In this document: positions 1-8,669 of the stretch, in pieces
Layout: each line of letters opens with the position of its first letter
Numbering within the stretch: position 1 is the stretch's first letter
Assembly: GCA_025359215.1 (NCBI GenBank)
Contig: JANYHE010000027.1
Location: 1-42,979 of the forward strand
Direction: 5' to 3'
Source of the DNA: Hyphomicrobiales bacterium
GTDB lineage: Bacteria; Pseudomonadota; Alphaproteobacteria; Rhizobiales; Aestuariivirgaceae
Length of the DNA stretch: 42,979 nucleotides
Program-made: the position numbers and the translations under genes
The notes under the pieces: model-generated
Told to the model about the DNA's origin: nothing
The model's input: the letters and a program-made list of their open reading frames with translations, nothing else
The model's database searches: none

Positions 1-799
1 CAACTTTTGTTGTGAACTCACCCGATGAGGTTGCGAACGTGGCAACATCTTTGGTCAACGACTTCACAGTTCCCTCAAAGATGTTATTCTCGCCCACGAA
101 GGATGCAACAAAACCATTGGCCGGATTGTTATAAATCTCCATCGGTGTGCCCACTTGCTGCAAAACACCTTGAGACATCACGCCCACACGGTCTGACATG
201 GCCAAGGCTTCACCTTGATCATGCGTAATATAAATAAAGGTAACGCCCGTGCGCTTTTGAATGGCACGCAGTTCGGCCCGCATGTGCTGGCGCAATTTTA
301 AATCAAGGGCGGAAAGTGGTTCATCCAGCAACATCACTTTGGGCTCAACTGCCAAAGCGCGGGCAATGGCCACGCGTTGCTTTTGACCGCCCGAAAGTTG
401 GCTCACTTTCTTGTCGGCAGAATCATGAAGGTCAACAAGTTTCAAAAGTTCTTCGGCTTTGGCACGGCGGGTGGCTTTATCAACACCACGCACCTCAAGT
501 CCGAAAGCGATGTTTTCCCAAATGGGCATCAGGGGAAACAGGGCCAAGTTTTGGAAAATCAAAGCTGTGGGTCGGTTGTTGGGACCAATGCCAATCATAT
601 CTTGGCCGCCGATTTTTACAGCCCCGCCTGTGGGGTCCATGAAGCCAGAAATCAAACGCAGGATGGTAGTTTTGCCGCAACCTGATGGCCCGAGAAAGGA
701 AAAGAATTCGCCAGCCTTGATCGTTACGTTGACATTATTTACAGCGCGAAATTTGCCGAAATCCATGTTCACGTGCGAAAGTTCTACATCTTCACTCAT
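1..799 (-). CDS. Polyamine-type ABC transporter ATP-binding protein (partial)
   Basis: ATPase that would power import of a small solute, probably spermidine/putrescine-like, across the inner membrane. The frame is open from the ATG at 799 to the left edge (266 codons), so the C-terminus is missing. Visible motifs are Walker A GPSGCGKTT (residues 37-45), an ABC signature LSGGQKQR near residue 140, Walker B VMLLDEPLSALD and the switch His in ITHDQGEA. The stretch GVLQQVGTPMEIYNNPANGFVASFVGENN is the start of the PotA/CysA-type regulatory extension; it is quoted only as a landmark and matches the family closely. The binding-protein gene lies upstream on the same strand, separated by an intrinsic terminator. 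Permease genes are presumably beyond the edge. The polyamine assignment is inferred from family resemblance. Confidence 0.9.
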   Translation of the reverse strand, partial: MSEDVELSHVNMDFGKFRAVNNVNVTIKAGEFFSFLGPSGCGKTTILRLISGFMDPTGGAVKIGGQDMIGIGPNNRPTALIFQNLALFPLMPIWENIAFGLEVRGVDKATRRAKAEELLKLVDLHDSADKKVSQLSGGQKQRVAIARALAVEPKVMLLDEPLSALDLKLRQHMRAELRAIQKRTGVTFIYITHDQGEALAMSDRVGVMSQGVLQQVGTPMEIYNNPANGFVASFVGENNIFEGTVKSLTKDVATFATSSGEFTTKV

Positions 800-869
800 A
801 TACCCTACCCCGTTTCGCCCATTATTCCGTTGGCTTTTGCCAAACTTGTTATTCTTTTACTCAAAGTGC

Positions 870-903
870 AATAAAAAAAGAAACGACGGGCTTGCGCCCG
901 TCG
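870..903 (-). terminator. Intrinsic terminator between binding-protein and ATPase genes
   Basis: On the minus strand an 8-bp perfect stem CGACGGGC/GCCCGTCG with loop GCAA is followed by TTTCTTTTTTT. It sits 18 bases after the binding-protein stop codon and about 70 bases before the ATPase start codon. Partial read-through here would give more binding protein than membrane components. Confidence 0.85.
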
Positions 904-920
904 CCTTCAGGTGTGCTTAA

Positions 921-2075
921 TTAAGCAGCGATGAACTTGTCTGCATATTCAGCGCGCAGCTTCAAATAAGAGCTGGTCTGAACTGGCCACCACCAAAGCT
1001 TTGTCAATGCATCGCCAGGGAAGGCTGCAGCATAGAATGCAGCATTTGCTGGGTCGAGCAGTTCAACAGCGCCTTTGCCAACTGGGTTTGCAGCATAGGT
1101 CTTGGCCATGGCAGCACCACCTTCGGGTGTGGCTTGGAAGTTTGCCCATTCAACAGCTTGTTCTATGTTCTTGGCATTCTTCATAACCATGTAGCCTTGG
1201 TTCCAAGCAATCGCACCTTCTTTTGGTGCAACATAGCCGAAGCCATCTTTGCCCATGTTGAAGCCGGTTGAATCCCAGCACTGGCCGAGAATGCAACCAT
1301 TGGTGCGGAATGCAGCTTGCGCTTCGTTTTCGCCTTTCCAGAATTGAGCAATGTTGCCCTTCTTCTTGATGGCTTCAGCAAGGATCACATCCCAGTTTTC
1401 CTTCATCACGTCATCGCTCTTGTAGCTGTCCATGAATGGCTTTGGCAATTTGCCTTCAGCATCCATAACGCGGCCCAATGAAGCGAGTGCAGAGTGAGCA
1501 CGCACTGTTACTTTGCCATCAAGGCCTTCGGCCCAGAGATCAGCAAGACTGGCTTTGCCATATTCTGTTGGGAATTTTTCTTTGCTGTAAACCAGAGCTT
1601 CTGTGCCCCAAACTGCTGGCAAGAAGTAACGTTTACCACCAACTACGGCCATTTCGCCGGCTTTGTTGTCAACCATGCCAGGCAGATAGTTACCCAAAGT
1701 TGCTTTGCTTTCATCCCATGCTTGCACAAGATCGTTCTCAACATAAGACTGCACACGGTCAACAGTTGGTTCAACAGTGTCGAATGCGCCTGTTTGGGCT
1801 GCAAGCTTGGCTTGAGCAAAAATTGTGTCGTTGTCTGGTTGTTCAGTCAAGTTCACCTTAATGCCGGTTTTCTTGGTGAAAGCTTCGATAGCAATCTTGT
1901 AGCCATCATAACCAGCCCAACCCATGTGGTTCAATTCGCCTGAAGAAGAGAAGGCGTTTTTGACGAACATTGGGCTTGCAAGACCTACGGCACCGAGCGC
2001 TGCAGCCGACTTCATCAAGCTGCGACGAGACATTTGCGCAGCGCGCAGAGTTTCATGTGTATTTGATGTTTTCAT
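921..2075 (-). CDS. PotD-like periplasmic substrate-binding protein
   Basis: Periplasmic receptor of the ABC importer whose ATPase follows downstream. It has 384 residues. The N-terminus carries a twin-arginine-like signal (RR at 17-18, MSRRSLMKSAAALGAVGLA), suggesting export in folded form. The mature part resembles spermidine/putrescine-type binding proteins, with GWAGYDGY early, PAVWGTEALVYSKEKFP in the middle and a WWWPVQTSSYLKLR ending. The start is supported by GGAGGAG seven bases before the ATG. A terminator follows the stop. The ligand cannot be fixed from sequence; polyamine or an opine-like compound are both possible. Confidence 0.85.
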   Translation of the reverse strand: MKTSNTHETLRAAQMSRRSLMKSAAALGAVGLASPMFVKNAFSSSGELNHMGWAGYDGYKIAIEAFTKKTGIKVNLTEQPDNDTIFAQAKLAAQTGAFDTVEPTVDRVQSYVENDLVQAWDESKATLGNYLPGMVDNKAGEMAVVGGKRYFLPAVWGTEALVYSKEKFPTEYGKASLADLWAEGLDGKVTVRAHSALASLGRVMDAEGKLPKPFMDSYKSDDVMKENWDVILAEAIKKKGNIAQFWKGENEAQAAFRTNGCILGQCWDSTGFNMGKDGFGYVAPKEGAIAWNQGYMVMKNAKNIEQAVEWANFQATPEGGAAMAKTYAANPVGKGAVELLDPANAAFYAAAFPGDALTKLWWWPVQTSSYLKLRAEYADKFIAA

Positions 2076-2169
2076 AGTTTAACTCCTCCAATAGTGCGGC
2101 TGGCACAATGCCCACCACTCAATGCAATAACAGGCCGAAGAACGCGGCTCTTGGGTTATTTCATCCGTA

Positions 2170-2198
2170 TTTATGACGCTTAAATGACAGTCTTACAA
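2170..2198 (-). promoter_or_regulatory. Possible sigma-70-type promoter of the PotD-like gene
   Basis: On the minus strand TTGTAA (2198-2193) and CATAAA (2175-2170) are separated by 17 bases, about 95 bases upstream of the start codon. The hexamers are only partial matches to consensus, so this is a weak call. Confidence 0.25.
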
Positions 2199-2202
2199 GG
2201 AG

Positions 2203-3600
2203 CTATTTGTGAGTCCAGTTTATCTCGTAGGCACGGGCCAGACGCAAAACCGCAAGATCATGCCGTGGCTTGCCCATCACCTGCAGGCCCATGGCGCGGC
2301 CATTGCTGTCAAAACCAGCAGGGAGACTGATAATTGGGCAACCCGCCATGGTGCCGGGTGTCACCACCTGCATCCAGCGGTGATAAGAATCCATGGCAAC
2401 ACCGTTAATTGACTTTGGCCAATGCTGTTCAACGGGAAATGCGAATGTTTGCGCCGTTGGCATTGCAATAAAATCATAGGTGCTGAATGTTTTTTGCAAG
2501 CACTGAACCCATTCGGTGCGCACCACTGAGGCCGCATAAACATCATGCGCCGTCAGTTTCAGCGAATGTTCAATTTCCCAAATGGCTTCAGGTTTCAGCA
2601 AAGTTCTCTCAGCTGGATTATTGTAATTTGCCAGCAGGCCACCGCCCGCGCTGAATTGGCGCAACACTTTGAAGGCTTGCCACAGGCGCTCATAATCGAA
2701 ATCTGGCACGAATGGTTCTACTATAGCGCCTGCTGTCTCAAGATTTAAAAGCGCGTTTTGACAAATATTGAGGACACCCCCCTCCATGGGCAAGGCTCCG
2801 TTTAGATCACCTGCCCAAGCGATGCGCTTGCCCTTTGCATCTGGAACAATTTCACCAGAAAATTCTTGGCCATCACCCGCCAGTGACAGCGGCACACGTT
2901 CGTCATAACCAGCCTGCACAGACAACAGCAGTGCCACATCCGCTACACTTCTGCCCATGGGGCCCTCGGTGGCCATCTGCGTCATAAATTGATCAGATGA
3001 GGGATAGGCCGGGACACGACCCTGCGACGGCCGAAAGCCATAGATATTATTAAAGGCCGCTGGATTGCGCAAACTGCCGCCCATATCACTGCCATCGGCG
3101 ATGGGTACCATATTGAGCGCCAACGCAACGGCCGCACCGCCGCTGGAGCCTCCTGCTGTTAAGGTGCGATCAATGGCATTGCGGGTTGGACCAAAAATTG
3201 GGTTATAAGTTTGTGATCCGAAACCAAATTCGGGCACATTGGTTTTACCAATGATGATGGCGCCCGCTTCACGAATGCGCTGCACATGAAGATCATCTTC
3301 TTCAGGCACAAAATTGGCATAAATCGGCGAGCCAAATGTGGTGCGCAAGCCCTTAGTCTGGGCCAAATCTTTTATAGCAATTGGCAAGCCGAATAGCGCA
3401 CCGGATTTTGGCGATTGATCAAAAGAATCAGCCTCTTTCAAAATTTCGTCGCGGGGGCGCAGCGAGACGATGGCATTGTGACCTGGATTGAATTGATCGA
3501 TCTGATCTAAAAACGCCGTTACCACTTGGCGCACAGAAAGCGCTTTCGCTTTGATGGCGGCCACTAATTCGACAGCTGATTTTTTATGTATATCTTGCAA
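2203..3600 (-). CDS. Amidase signature family hydrolase
   Basis: Hydrolase of the amidase signature family, probably cytoplasmic; the substrate is unknown. The catalytic set is visible: Lys77 in GLPIAIKD, cis-Ser152 in GGSSGG and nucleophile Ser176 in GSDMGGSLRNPAAF. The chosen start is TTG at 3600, giving 465 residues, because AGGGGC lies seven bases upstream and the resulting N-terminus (QDIHKKSAVELVAAIKAK) is where homologues begin. An ATG at 3642 would add 14 residues but has no ribosome site and overlaps the start of the divergent gene. GatA is unlikely because gatB and gatC are not adjacent. The gene points away from the malonyl-CoA synthetase. Confidence 0.85.
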   Translation of the reverse strand: MQDIHKKSAVELVAAIKAKALSVRQVVTAFLDQIDQFNPGHNAIVSLRPRDEILKEADSFDQSPKSGALFGLPIAIKDLAQTKGLRTTFGSPIYANFVPEEDDLHVQRIREAGAIIIGKTNVPEFGFGSQTYNPIFGPTRNAIDRTLTAGGSSGGAAVALALNMVPIADGSDMGGSLRNPAAFNNIYGFRPSQGRVPAYPSSDQFMTQMATEGPMGRSVADVALLLSVQAGYDERVPLSLAGDGQEFSGEIVPDAKGKRIAWAGDLNGALPMEGGVLNICQNALLNLETAGAIVEPFVPDFDYERLWQAFKVLRQFSAGGGLLANYNNPAERTLLKPEAIWEIEHSLKLTAHDVYAASVVRTEWVQCLQKTFSTYDFIAMPTAQTFAFPVEQHWPKSINGVAMDSYHRWMQVVTPGTMAGCPIISLPAGFDSNGRAMGLQVMGKPRHDLAVLRLARAYEINWTHK

Positions 3601-3640
3601 AGCAATTGCCCCTGATCTTGGCCTGTGGAATAACGAGACC

Positions 3641-5125
3641 ATGAACGACAACATCTTTCAACATTTTTTCGATGCCAAGAAAAATGCCGCAAACCATTTC
3701 GTCGAAACCGAATTGGGTGAGCACTTTACTTATGACGGTATATTCAATCTCTCCGGTCAAATTGCCAATGTGCTGATTGCTGAAGGATTGAAGCCTGATG
3801 ACCGGGTTGCGGCGCAAGTGGAAAAATCAGTTGCGGCACTAGCACTCTATTTGGCAGTGGTTCGCTGTGGCGCAATTTTTCTGCCACTTAACACCGCTTA
3901 TACTGACACTGAGATGGATTATTTTTTAGGCGATGCAGAGCCCCGTATTTTGATTTGCGATCCGGCGCGGGCCGCAAATCTTAGCAATGGCATATATAAA
4001 ACATTGACCCTCAGCGCCAATAATTCAGGCAGTCTCATCGATAGCACGAAACTACAACCTTCATCCTTCGCAACAGTTCATCGCAACATGGATGATCTCG
4101 CCGCCATTCTTTATACCTCCGGCACCACCGGAAAATCCAAAGGGGCCATGCTCAGCCATGGCAATCTTTTATCGAATGCAAAGTCATTGGTAAAGATTTG
4201 GCGTTTCACCGCGGATGATGTTCTGATCCACGCGCTGCCCACCTATCACACCCATGGATTGTTTGTGGCCACCAACACCATCATGCTGGCGGGGGCTTCG
4301 ATGCTTTACTTGCCGAAGTTTGATGCTGATTTAATTATGAAGCTGATCCCCCGGGCCACCACGCTGATGGGCGTTCCAACTTTTTACACAAGGTTGCTTT
4401 CGCATCCACATCTCAACAGGGAACACGTTGCGAATATGAGAGTGTTCATTTCAGGTTCAGCCCCGTTACTGGCGGAAACCCATAAGGAGTGGAGCGACAA
4501 AACTGGCCACGCCATTCTCGAACGTTATGGCATGACTGAAACCAACATGAACTCTTCGAACCCTTATGACGGTGAGCGTGTGGCAGGGTCTGTGGGCTTT
4601 CCACTGCCTGACGTTGATATTCGCATTGATAGCGAAGCGGGCGGCATTGGTGTGATAGAAATAAAAGGCCCTAATGTCTTTAAAGGCTATTGGCGGATGC
4701 CAGAAAAAACCGCCGCTGAATTTCGCGATGGCTATTTCATTTCGGGTGATCTGGGCCGCTTTGATGACCGTGGCTATTTGCACATTGTGGGCCGCAGCAA
4801 AGACTTGGTGATCACCGGCGGGTTTAATGTTTATCCCATTGAAATTGAAAATGAGATTGATGGCATAGACGGCGTTTTGGAAAGTGCTGTGATTGGATTG
4901 CCGCACCGCGATTTTGGTGAGGGTGTTACTGCGGTGGTGGTGCGAAAGCCCCACAGTGCCATTTCCGAAGCTGAAATTAAAAGCCAACTTGATGTGAGGC
5001 TGGCAAAATTCAAACAACCCAAAGCCATTATTTTCGTCACCGAGCTTCCGCGCAATGCCATGGGCAAAGTGCAGAAGAATGTGTTACGGAAAACTTATGA
5101 CACCTATTATGCAGCAGCCGTTTGA
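3641..5125 (+). CDS. matB: Malonyl-CoA synthetase (MatB-like acyl-CoA ligase)
   Basis: AMP-forming acyl-CoA ligase that would activate malonate (or methylmalonate) with ATP and CoA. It has 494 residues, usual for MatB. Adenylation motifs are in order: YTSGTTGKSKG at 158-168, GVPTFYTRLL, ERYGMTETNMNSSNPYDGER, the GRSKDLVITGGFNVYP hinge, and catalytic Lys476 in PRNAMGKVQKN. The YGMTETNMN signature and overall length favour malonyl-CoA synthetase over long-chain ligases. No malonate decarboxylase or transporter gene is adjacent, so the source of malonate is not shown. The start ATG is only 40 bases from the divergent amidase start. The 3' end overlaps selO. Confidence 0.85.
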   Translation: MNDNIFQHFFDAKKNAANHFVETELGEHFTYDGIFNLSGQIANVLIAEGLKPDDRVAAQVEKSVAALALYLAVVRCGAIFLPLNTAYTDTEMDYFLGDAEPRILICDPARAANLSNGIYKTLTLSANNSGSLIDSTKLQPSSFATVHRNMDDLAAILYTSGTTGKSKGAMLSHGNLLSNAKSLVKIWRFTADDVLIHALPTYHTHGLFVATNTIMLAGASMLYLPKFDADLIMKLIPRATTLMGVPTFYTRLLSHPHLNREHVANMRVFISGSAPLLAETHKEWSDKTGHAILERYGMTETNMNSSNPYDGERVAGSVGFPLPDVDIRIDSEAGGIGVIEIKGPNVFKGYWRMPEKTAAEFRDGYFISGDLGRFDDRGYLHIVGRSKDLVITGGFNVYPIEIENEIDGIDGVLESAVIGLPHRDFGEGVTAVVVRKPHSAISEAEIKSQLDVRLAKFKQPKAIIFVTELPRNAMGKVQKNVLRKTYDTYYAAAV

Positions 5126-6512
5126 GTTCACATATGAAAATTTGCCCGAAGTGTTGCATCGGGCGGTGGAAGCGTTACCAGTTGCAAACCCGCAGTTTGT
5201 CATCACCAACGAGAAACTGGCGGAACACATCGGAATTTCTCCAGTCTGGTTAAAATCTGATGCCGCGTTGCAGGCGCTTTCGGGAAATGCTCCGGCCATA
5301 GCCATGGCCTATGCTGGTCATCAGTTTGGTCATTTTGTGCCGTCGCTGGGCGATGGTCGTGCAAAATTGATTGGTGAAGTTATAGGGCCAGATCACATTC
5401 GGAGGGATTTGCACCTCAAAGGATCGGGCCGCACTTTTTATTCGCGCGGCGGCGATGGCAGGGCCACGCTGGGCGCCATGCTGCGCGAATATATCGTGAG
5501 TGAGGCGATGGCGGCTTATGGCATTCCAACCACGCGTGCACTTGCAGTCGTTGCAACGGGCGAAAAGGTGCCGCGTGAACGTTTGGAACAAGGTGCCGTT
5601 CTCACGCGCATTGCCCGCAGCCATGTGAGGGTGGGCACATTTCAATATCTGGCGGCGCGCGGTGAAGATGATGCGCTTCGGGCTTTAGTTGATTATGAGG
5701 TGGCGAGGAATTTTGCGGGCGCACCAGCGGGGCCGGAACGCTTCATTTGGTTTTTGAAACAAGTCATCGCACGCCAAGCACAGCTCATCGCACAATGGAT
5801 GTGTGTGGGGTTCATTCATGGCGTGATGAACACCGATAATATGAGTGTGTGCGGCGAGACCATTGACTATGGTCCGTGCGCTTTCATGGATGCGTTCCAT
5901 CCGCAGAAAGTGTTCAGTTCGATTGACCAGAACGGTCGCTATGCGTGGGACAAGCAGCCAGTGATGGCGCTGTGGAATCTCACGCGATTGGCTGAAGCGA
6001 TGCTGACGTTGTTTGATGTAGACCGCGATAAAGCAATTGCTCTTGCAGAGGCTGAGTTGCAAAAATTCATGCCAGCGTTTGAGACTGCATTTGAAACTGG
6101 CATGGCGCGCAAATTGGGCCTGCAAATTTGTGATGGTGAATTTATTGCGATCACTTTGCAAGCGCTGGCCGACGGCAACGCTGATTTTACGAATTTCTTT
6201 TCAACGCTGACGACTGGCGCAGATGTGACATCGTTTTTTGTGAATGCCGATATCTGCATTGAATGGCTGGCTGCTTGGCGGGCGCATGGCGTTATCGATG
6301 GTGCACTGATGCGAGCCGCAAATCCCATTTTCACGCCACGCAATCACCGCATTGAGCAAGCGATTGTCGCTGCCAATGCGGGTGATCTGCAACCGCTGCA
6401 TCGGCTGCTGAAAGTTTTGGCACAGCCGTTTGAACAGCATCCTGATGAAGCAGAATTGGCATTGCCACCCACTGCCGAAGAGGAAGTGACGCAAACGTTT
6501 TGTGGCACTTGA
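5097..6512 (+). CDS. selO: Protein adenylyltransferase SelO (YdiU/UPF0061)
   Basis: Pseudokinase-fold enzyme known in other bacteria to transfer AMP from ATP to Ser, Thr or Tyr of target proteins, linked to redox stress. It has 471 residues from ATG 5097. Key elements visible are Lys108 in LHLKGSGRTFYSRGGDGRA, GAMLREYIVSEAM, the metal-site region MNTDNMS (244-250) and DYGPCAFMD (257-265). It ends in FCGT, a Cys-containing tail common in proteobacterial SelO. The start lies inside matB and overlaps it by 29 bases, so the two are probably translationally coupled; ATG 5109 is an alternative. The gene stops one base short of the convergent EF-G-like gene. Confidence 0.92.
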   Translation: MTPIMQQPFEFTYENLPEVLHRAVEALPVANPQFVITNEKLAEHIGISPVWLKSDAALQALSGNAPAIAMAYAGHQFGHFVPSLGDGRAKLIGEVIGPDHIRRDLHLKGSGRTFYSRGGDGRATLGAMLREYIVSEAMAAYGIPTTRALAVVATGEKVPRERLEQGAVLTRIARSHVRVGTFQYLAARGEDDALRALVDYEVARNFAGAPAGPERFIWFLKQVIARQAQLIAQWMCVGFIHGVMNTDNMSVCGETIDYGPCAFMDAFHPQKVFSSIDQNGRYAWDKQPVMALWNLTRLAEAMLTLFDVDRDKAIALAEAELQKFMPAFETAFETGMARKLGLQICDGEFIAITLQALADGNADFTNFFSTLTTGADVTSFFVNADICIEWLAAWRAHGVIDGALMRAANPIFTPRNHRIEQAIVAANAGDLQPLHRLLKVLAQPFEQHPDEAELALPPTAEEEVTQTFCGT

Positions 6513-6513
6513 G

Positions 6514-8559
6514 CTAGTGTTTATGCGCCGCCACCACCTGTTCTGCGGCCCTGCCCGTCAATTCCGCCATGTGATTATGGGTGAAGGTGAATGTTCCGAC
6601 ACCAGATGTGGCAGAGCGCAGTTCAATGATCAGCGAACTCATTTCTGATTCCGGCATGTGCGCGTGCACCGTGTCCCAGCCCGCCCAACCCTGGCGACCA
6701 TCAAAACCCAACAGCTGACCGCGATGGCCTGTCACAATTTGATTGATGCGAGACGTGGCTTCGCTAGGCACATGAATTTCAACGGCCACAAACGGTTCCA
6801 ACAAAACTGGTTGGCATTGTGGCATGCCTTCGCTCATTGCCAACCGTGCCGCCATTTTAAAAGCCATCTCGGAACTATCAACATCATGATAGGAACCATC
6901 AGAAAGATTGACTGTGAAATCCACCATGGAGAAACCCAGCGGGCCTTGGCTCATCCATTCTCTTATCCCTGCCTCGACAGCCGGAATATATTGTTTGGGA
7001 ACGACGCCGCCGGTGATCGTATCCGTAAATTCAAAACCTTGCCCACGCGGCAGAGGCGCTATCTCCACAACAATATCGCCATATTGGCCATGGCCACCCG
7101 ATTGCTTTTTGTGACGACCGCGCAAAGACACCGATTTCTTTATCGTCTCCTGATAGGCCATGCGGCGCGGCTTGGCGGTGGCTTGCACGGCGAATTTATG
7201 GTGCAGGCGTTCAAGTGCCACACGCAGGTGAATTTCCCCTTGGCCCCATAGCACCATTTCATGGGTGTGGGTGTTGTGTTCTAGCGCCAATGACGGATCT
7301 TCTTCAATTAATTTCAGAACTGCACCGGTGAGCTTCACTTCATCTTTACGGTCACTCACAGAAATTGCAAAACCATACACACCGGGAGCCTTGGTGATGT
7401 GCGCCAATTGCGACGTGTTGCCTTTGGTGGTGGAGATGGTTTCGCCGGTGCTGATCGTATCAAGACGACCTAAAGCTACGGTATCACCAGCCACTGCTTT
7501 GGCCAGTTTCGTGGGCGTTTGGCCGAGAAGGGAGAAGAGGCCAGCAGTGCGATTGTCTTGCCCTTGTGCGCCATAGAACACGGCACCATCGCTCACATCG
7601 CCCGACAGAATGCGCGCCAGCGAAAGTTTGCCGCCGCGCTCCGTGTGAAAGGTTTTAAGAATTTGTGCGGTGGCAGAACCGGTGGATTTCAAGCCGAGTC
7701 GCGCTGCTGTTTGTGCTGTACTGGGGGCTTCATGGCGCAGCGCTTTTAACAGCCGGCCCACGCCATTACCATGTTCGGCAGAGCCAAACATCACAGGCGT
7801 AATCAAGCCTTCCGCAAGCTCACGGGTGAGATCATCAAACACGCGGTTGCGCGGGGGCTCCATGTCCGACAGCAATTGTTCCATCATGGCATCATCATGG
7901 TCGGCCAGCTTTTCCAGCATGGCAAAATGCTCGGACTTCTCGCTTGCGGCCATATCAGCCGGAATATCGATCGCTGTGCTTTCGGCGTGTTCGCGGTAAA
8001 TAAAGGCGCGTTCCAAAGCCAAATCCACAAACCCAGTCACCACATTGTTTTTCCAAATCGGAATTTGGCGCAGCACCAATGGAACTGTGCTTGCGGGCTG
8101 CAACCAGGCTAAGGCGTCGGCCGGACGCGAGGTGGATTTATCCACTTTATTGATGAACAAAAGACGAGGCAGTTTTAATTCGTCGAGCTGTTTCAAAATG
8201 AGCTGCAAAGCGGGCGTTTTTTTCTCGTCAGCCTCACACACCACAATGGCCATATCACACCCTGCCAAGGCTGCAGCTTGATCTTGAGCAAATTCGATGG
8301 AACCGGGGCAATCGATGAAGGTGTAGCTATCGCCCATAAACTGCGTGGTGGCCACGTTGAGTTCCACACTCATGGCGTGGGCGCGGGCCTCTGGCGAGGC
8401 GTCGCCAATGGTAGATTTGTCGCTGATTTTTCCCTGGCGCGGAATGGCACCAGTTCGAAATAGCAGAGCCTCGAGAAGTGTGGTTTTGCCGCTTTGATAG
8501 GGGCCCACCAATGCAATGCACCGTGCGCCCGTGGATCGTCTGGCGTTTGTTTGTTCCAT
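6514..8559 (-). CDS. EF-G-like translational GTPase (paralogue type)
   Basis: Cytoplasmic translation-factor GTPase related to EF-G, 681 residues from ATG 8559. The start is supported by GGGAG eight bases upstream. G1 is GPYQSGKT (19-26) and G4 is NKVD (137-140). G3 reads DCPGS (83-87) where classical EF-G has DTPGH, so the catalytic His position is Ser. The switch-I RGIT motif is replaced by HAMS around 61-64. Later domains include the domain IV stretch RGRHKKQSGGHGQYGD and FKMAARLA. These features mark the alphaproteobacterial EF-G-like family rather than the main fusA product. The physiological role is unknown to me. Confidence 0.88.
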   Translation of the reverse strand: MEQTNARRSTGARCIALVGPYQSGKTTLLEALLFRTGAIPRQGKISDKSTIGDASPEARAHAMSVELNVATTQFMGDSYTFIDCPGSIEFAQDQAAALAGCDMAIVVCEADEKKTPALQLILKQLDELKLPRLLFINKVDKSTSRPADALAWLQPASTVPLVLRQIPIWKNNVVTGFVDLALERAFIYREHAESTAIDIPADMAASEKSEHFAMLEKLADHDDAMMEQLLSDMEPPRNRVFDDLTRELAEGLITPVMFGSAEHGNGVGRLLKALRHEAPSTAQTAARLGLKSTGSATAQILKTFHTERGGKLSLARILSGDVSDGAVFYGAQGQDNRTAGLFSLLGQTPTKLAKAVAGDTVALGRLDTISTGETISTTKGNTSQLAHITKAPGVYGFAISVSDRKDEVKLTGAVLKLIEEDPSLALEHNTHTHEMVLWGQGEIHLRVALERLHHKFAVQATAKPRRMAYQETIKKSVSLRGRHKKQSGGHGQYGDIVVEIAPLPRGQGFEFTDTITGGVVPKQYIPAVEAGIREWMSQGPLGFSMVDFTVNLSDGSYHDVDSSEMAFKMAARLAMSEGMPQCQPVLLEPFVAVEIHVPSEATSRINQIVTGHRGQLLGFDGRQGWAGWDTVHAHMPESEMSSLIIELRSATSGVGTFTFTHNHMAELTGRAAEQVVAAHKH

Positions 8560-8669
8560 GGCCGATACTCCCATTCGGGACCGTCCATTTCTCGCGAGAA
8601 CCACGCGAGGGCGGTCCATTAACGGGTATCAGCTTTGCGCTGAATTAAAGTGCTGGCAAGTGGAAAATA

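Noticed and set aside
459-920. Open plus-strand frame of 153 codons near the left edge
   Set aside because: It is antisense to the ABC ATPase, whose full set of motifs is on the minus strand, and it shows no protein-like pattern.
8589-8600. Palindrome TTCTCGCGAGAA upstream of the EF-G-like gene
   Set aside because: A perfect 12-base palindrome, but there is no second copy or regulator nearby to support an operator call.
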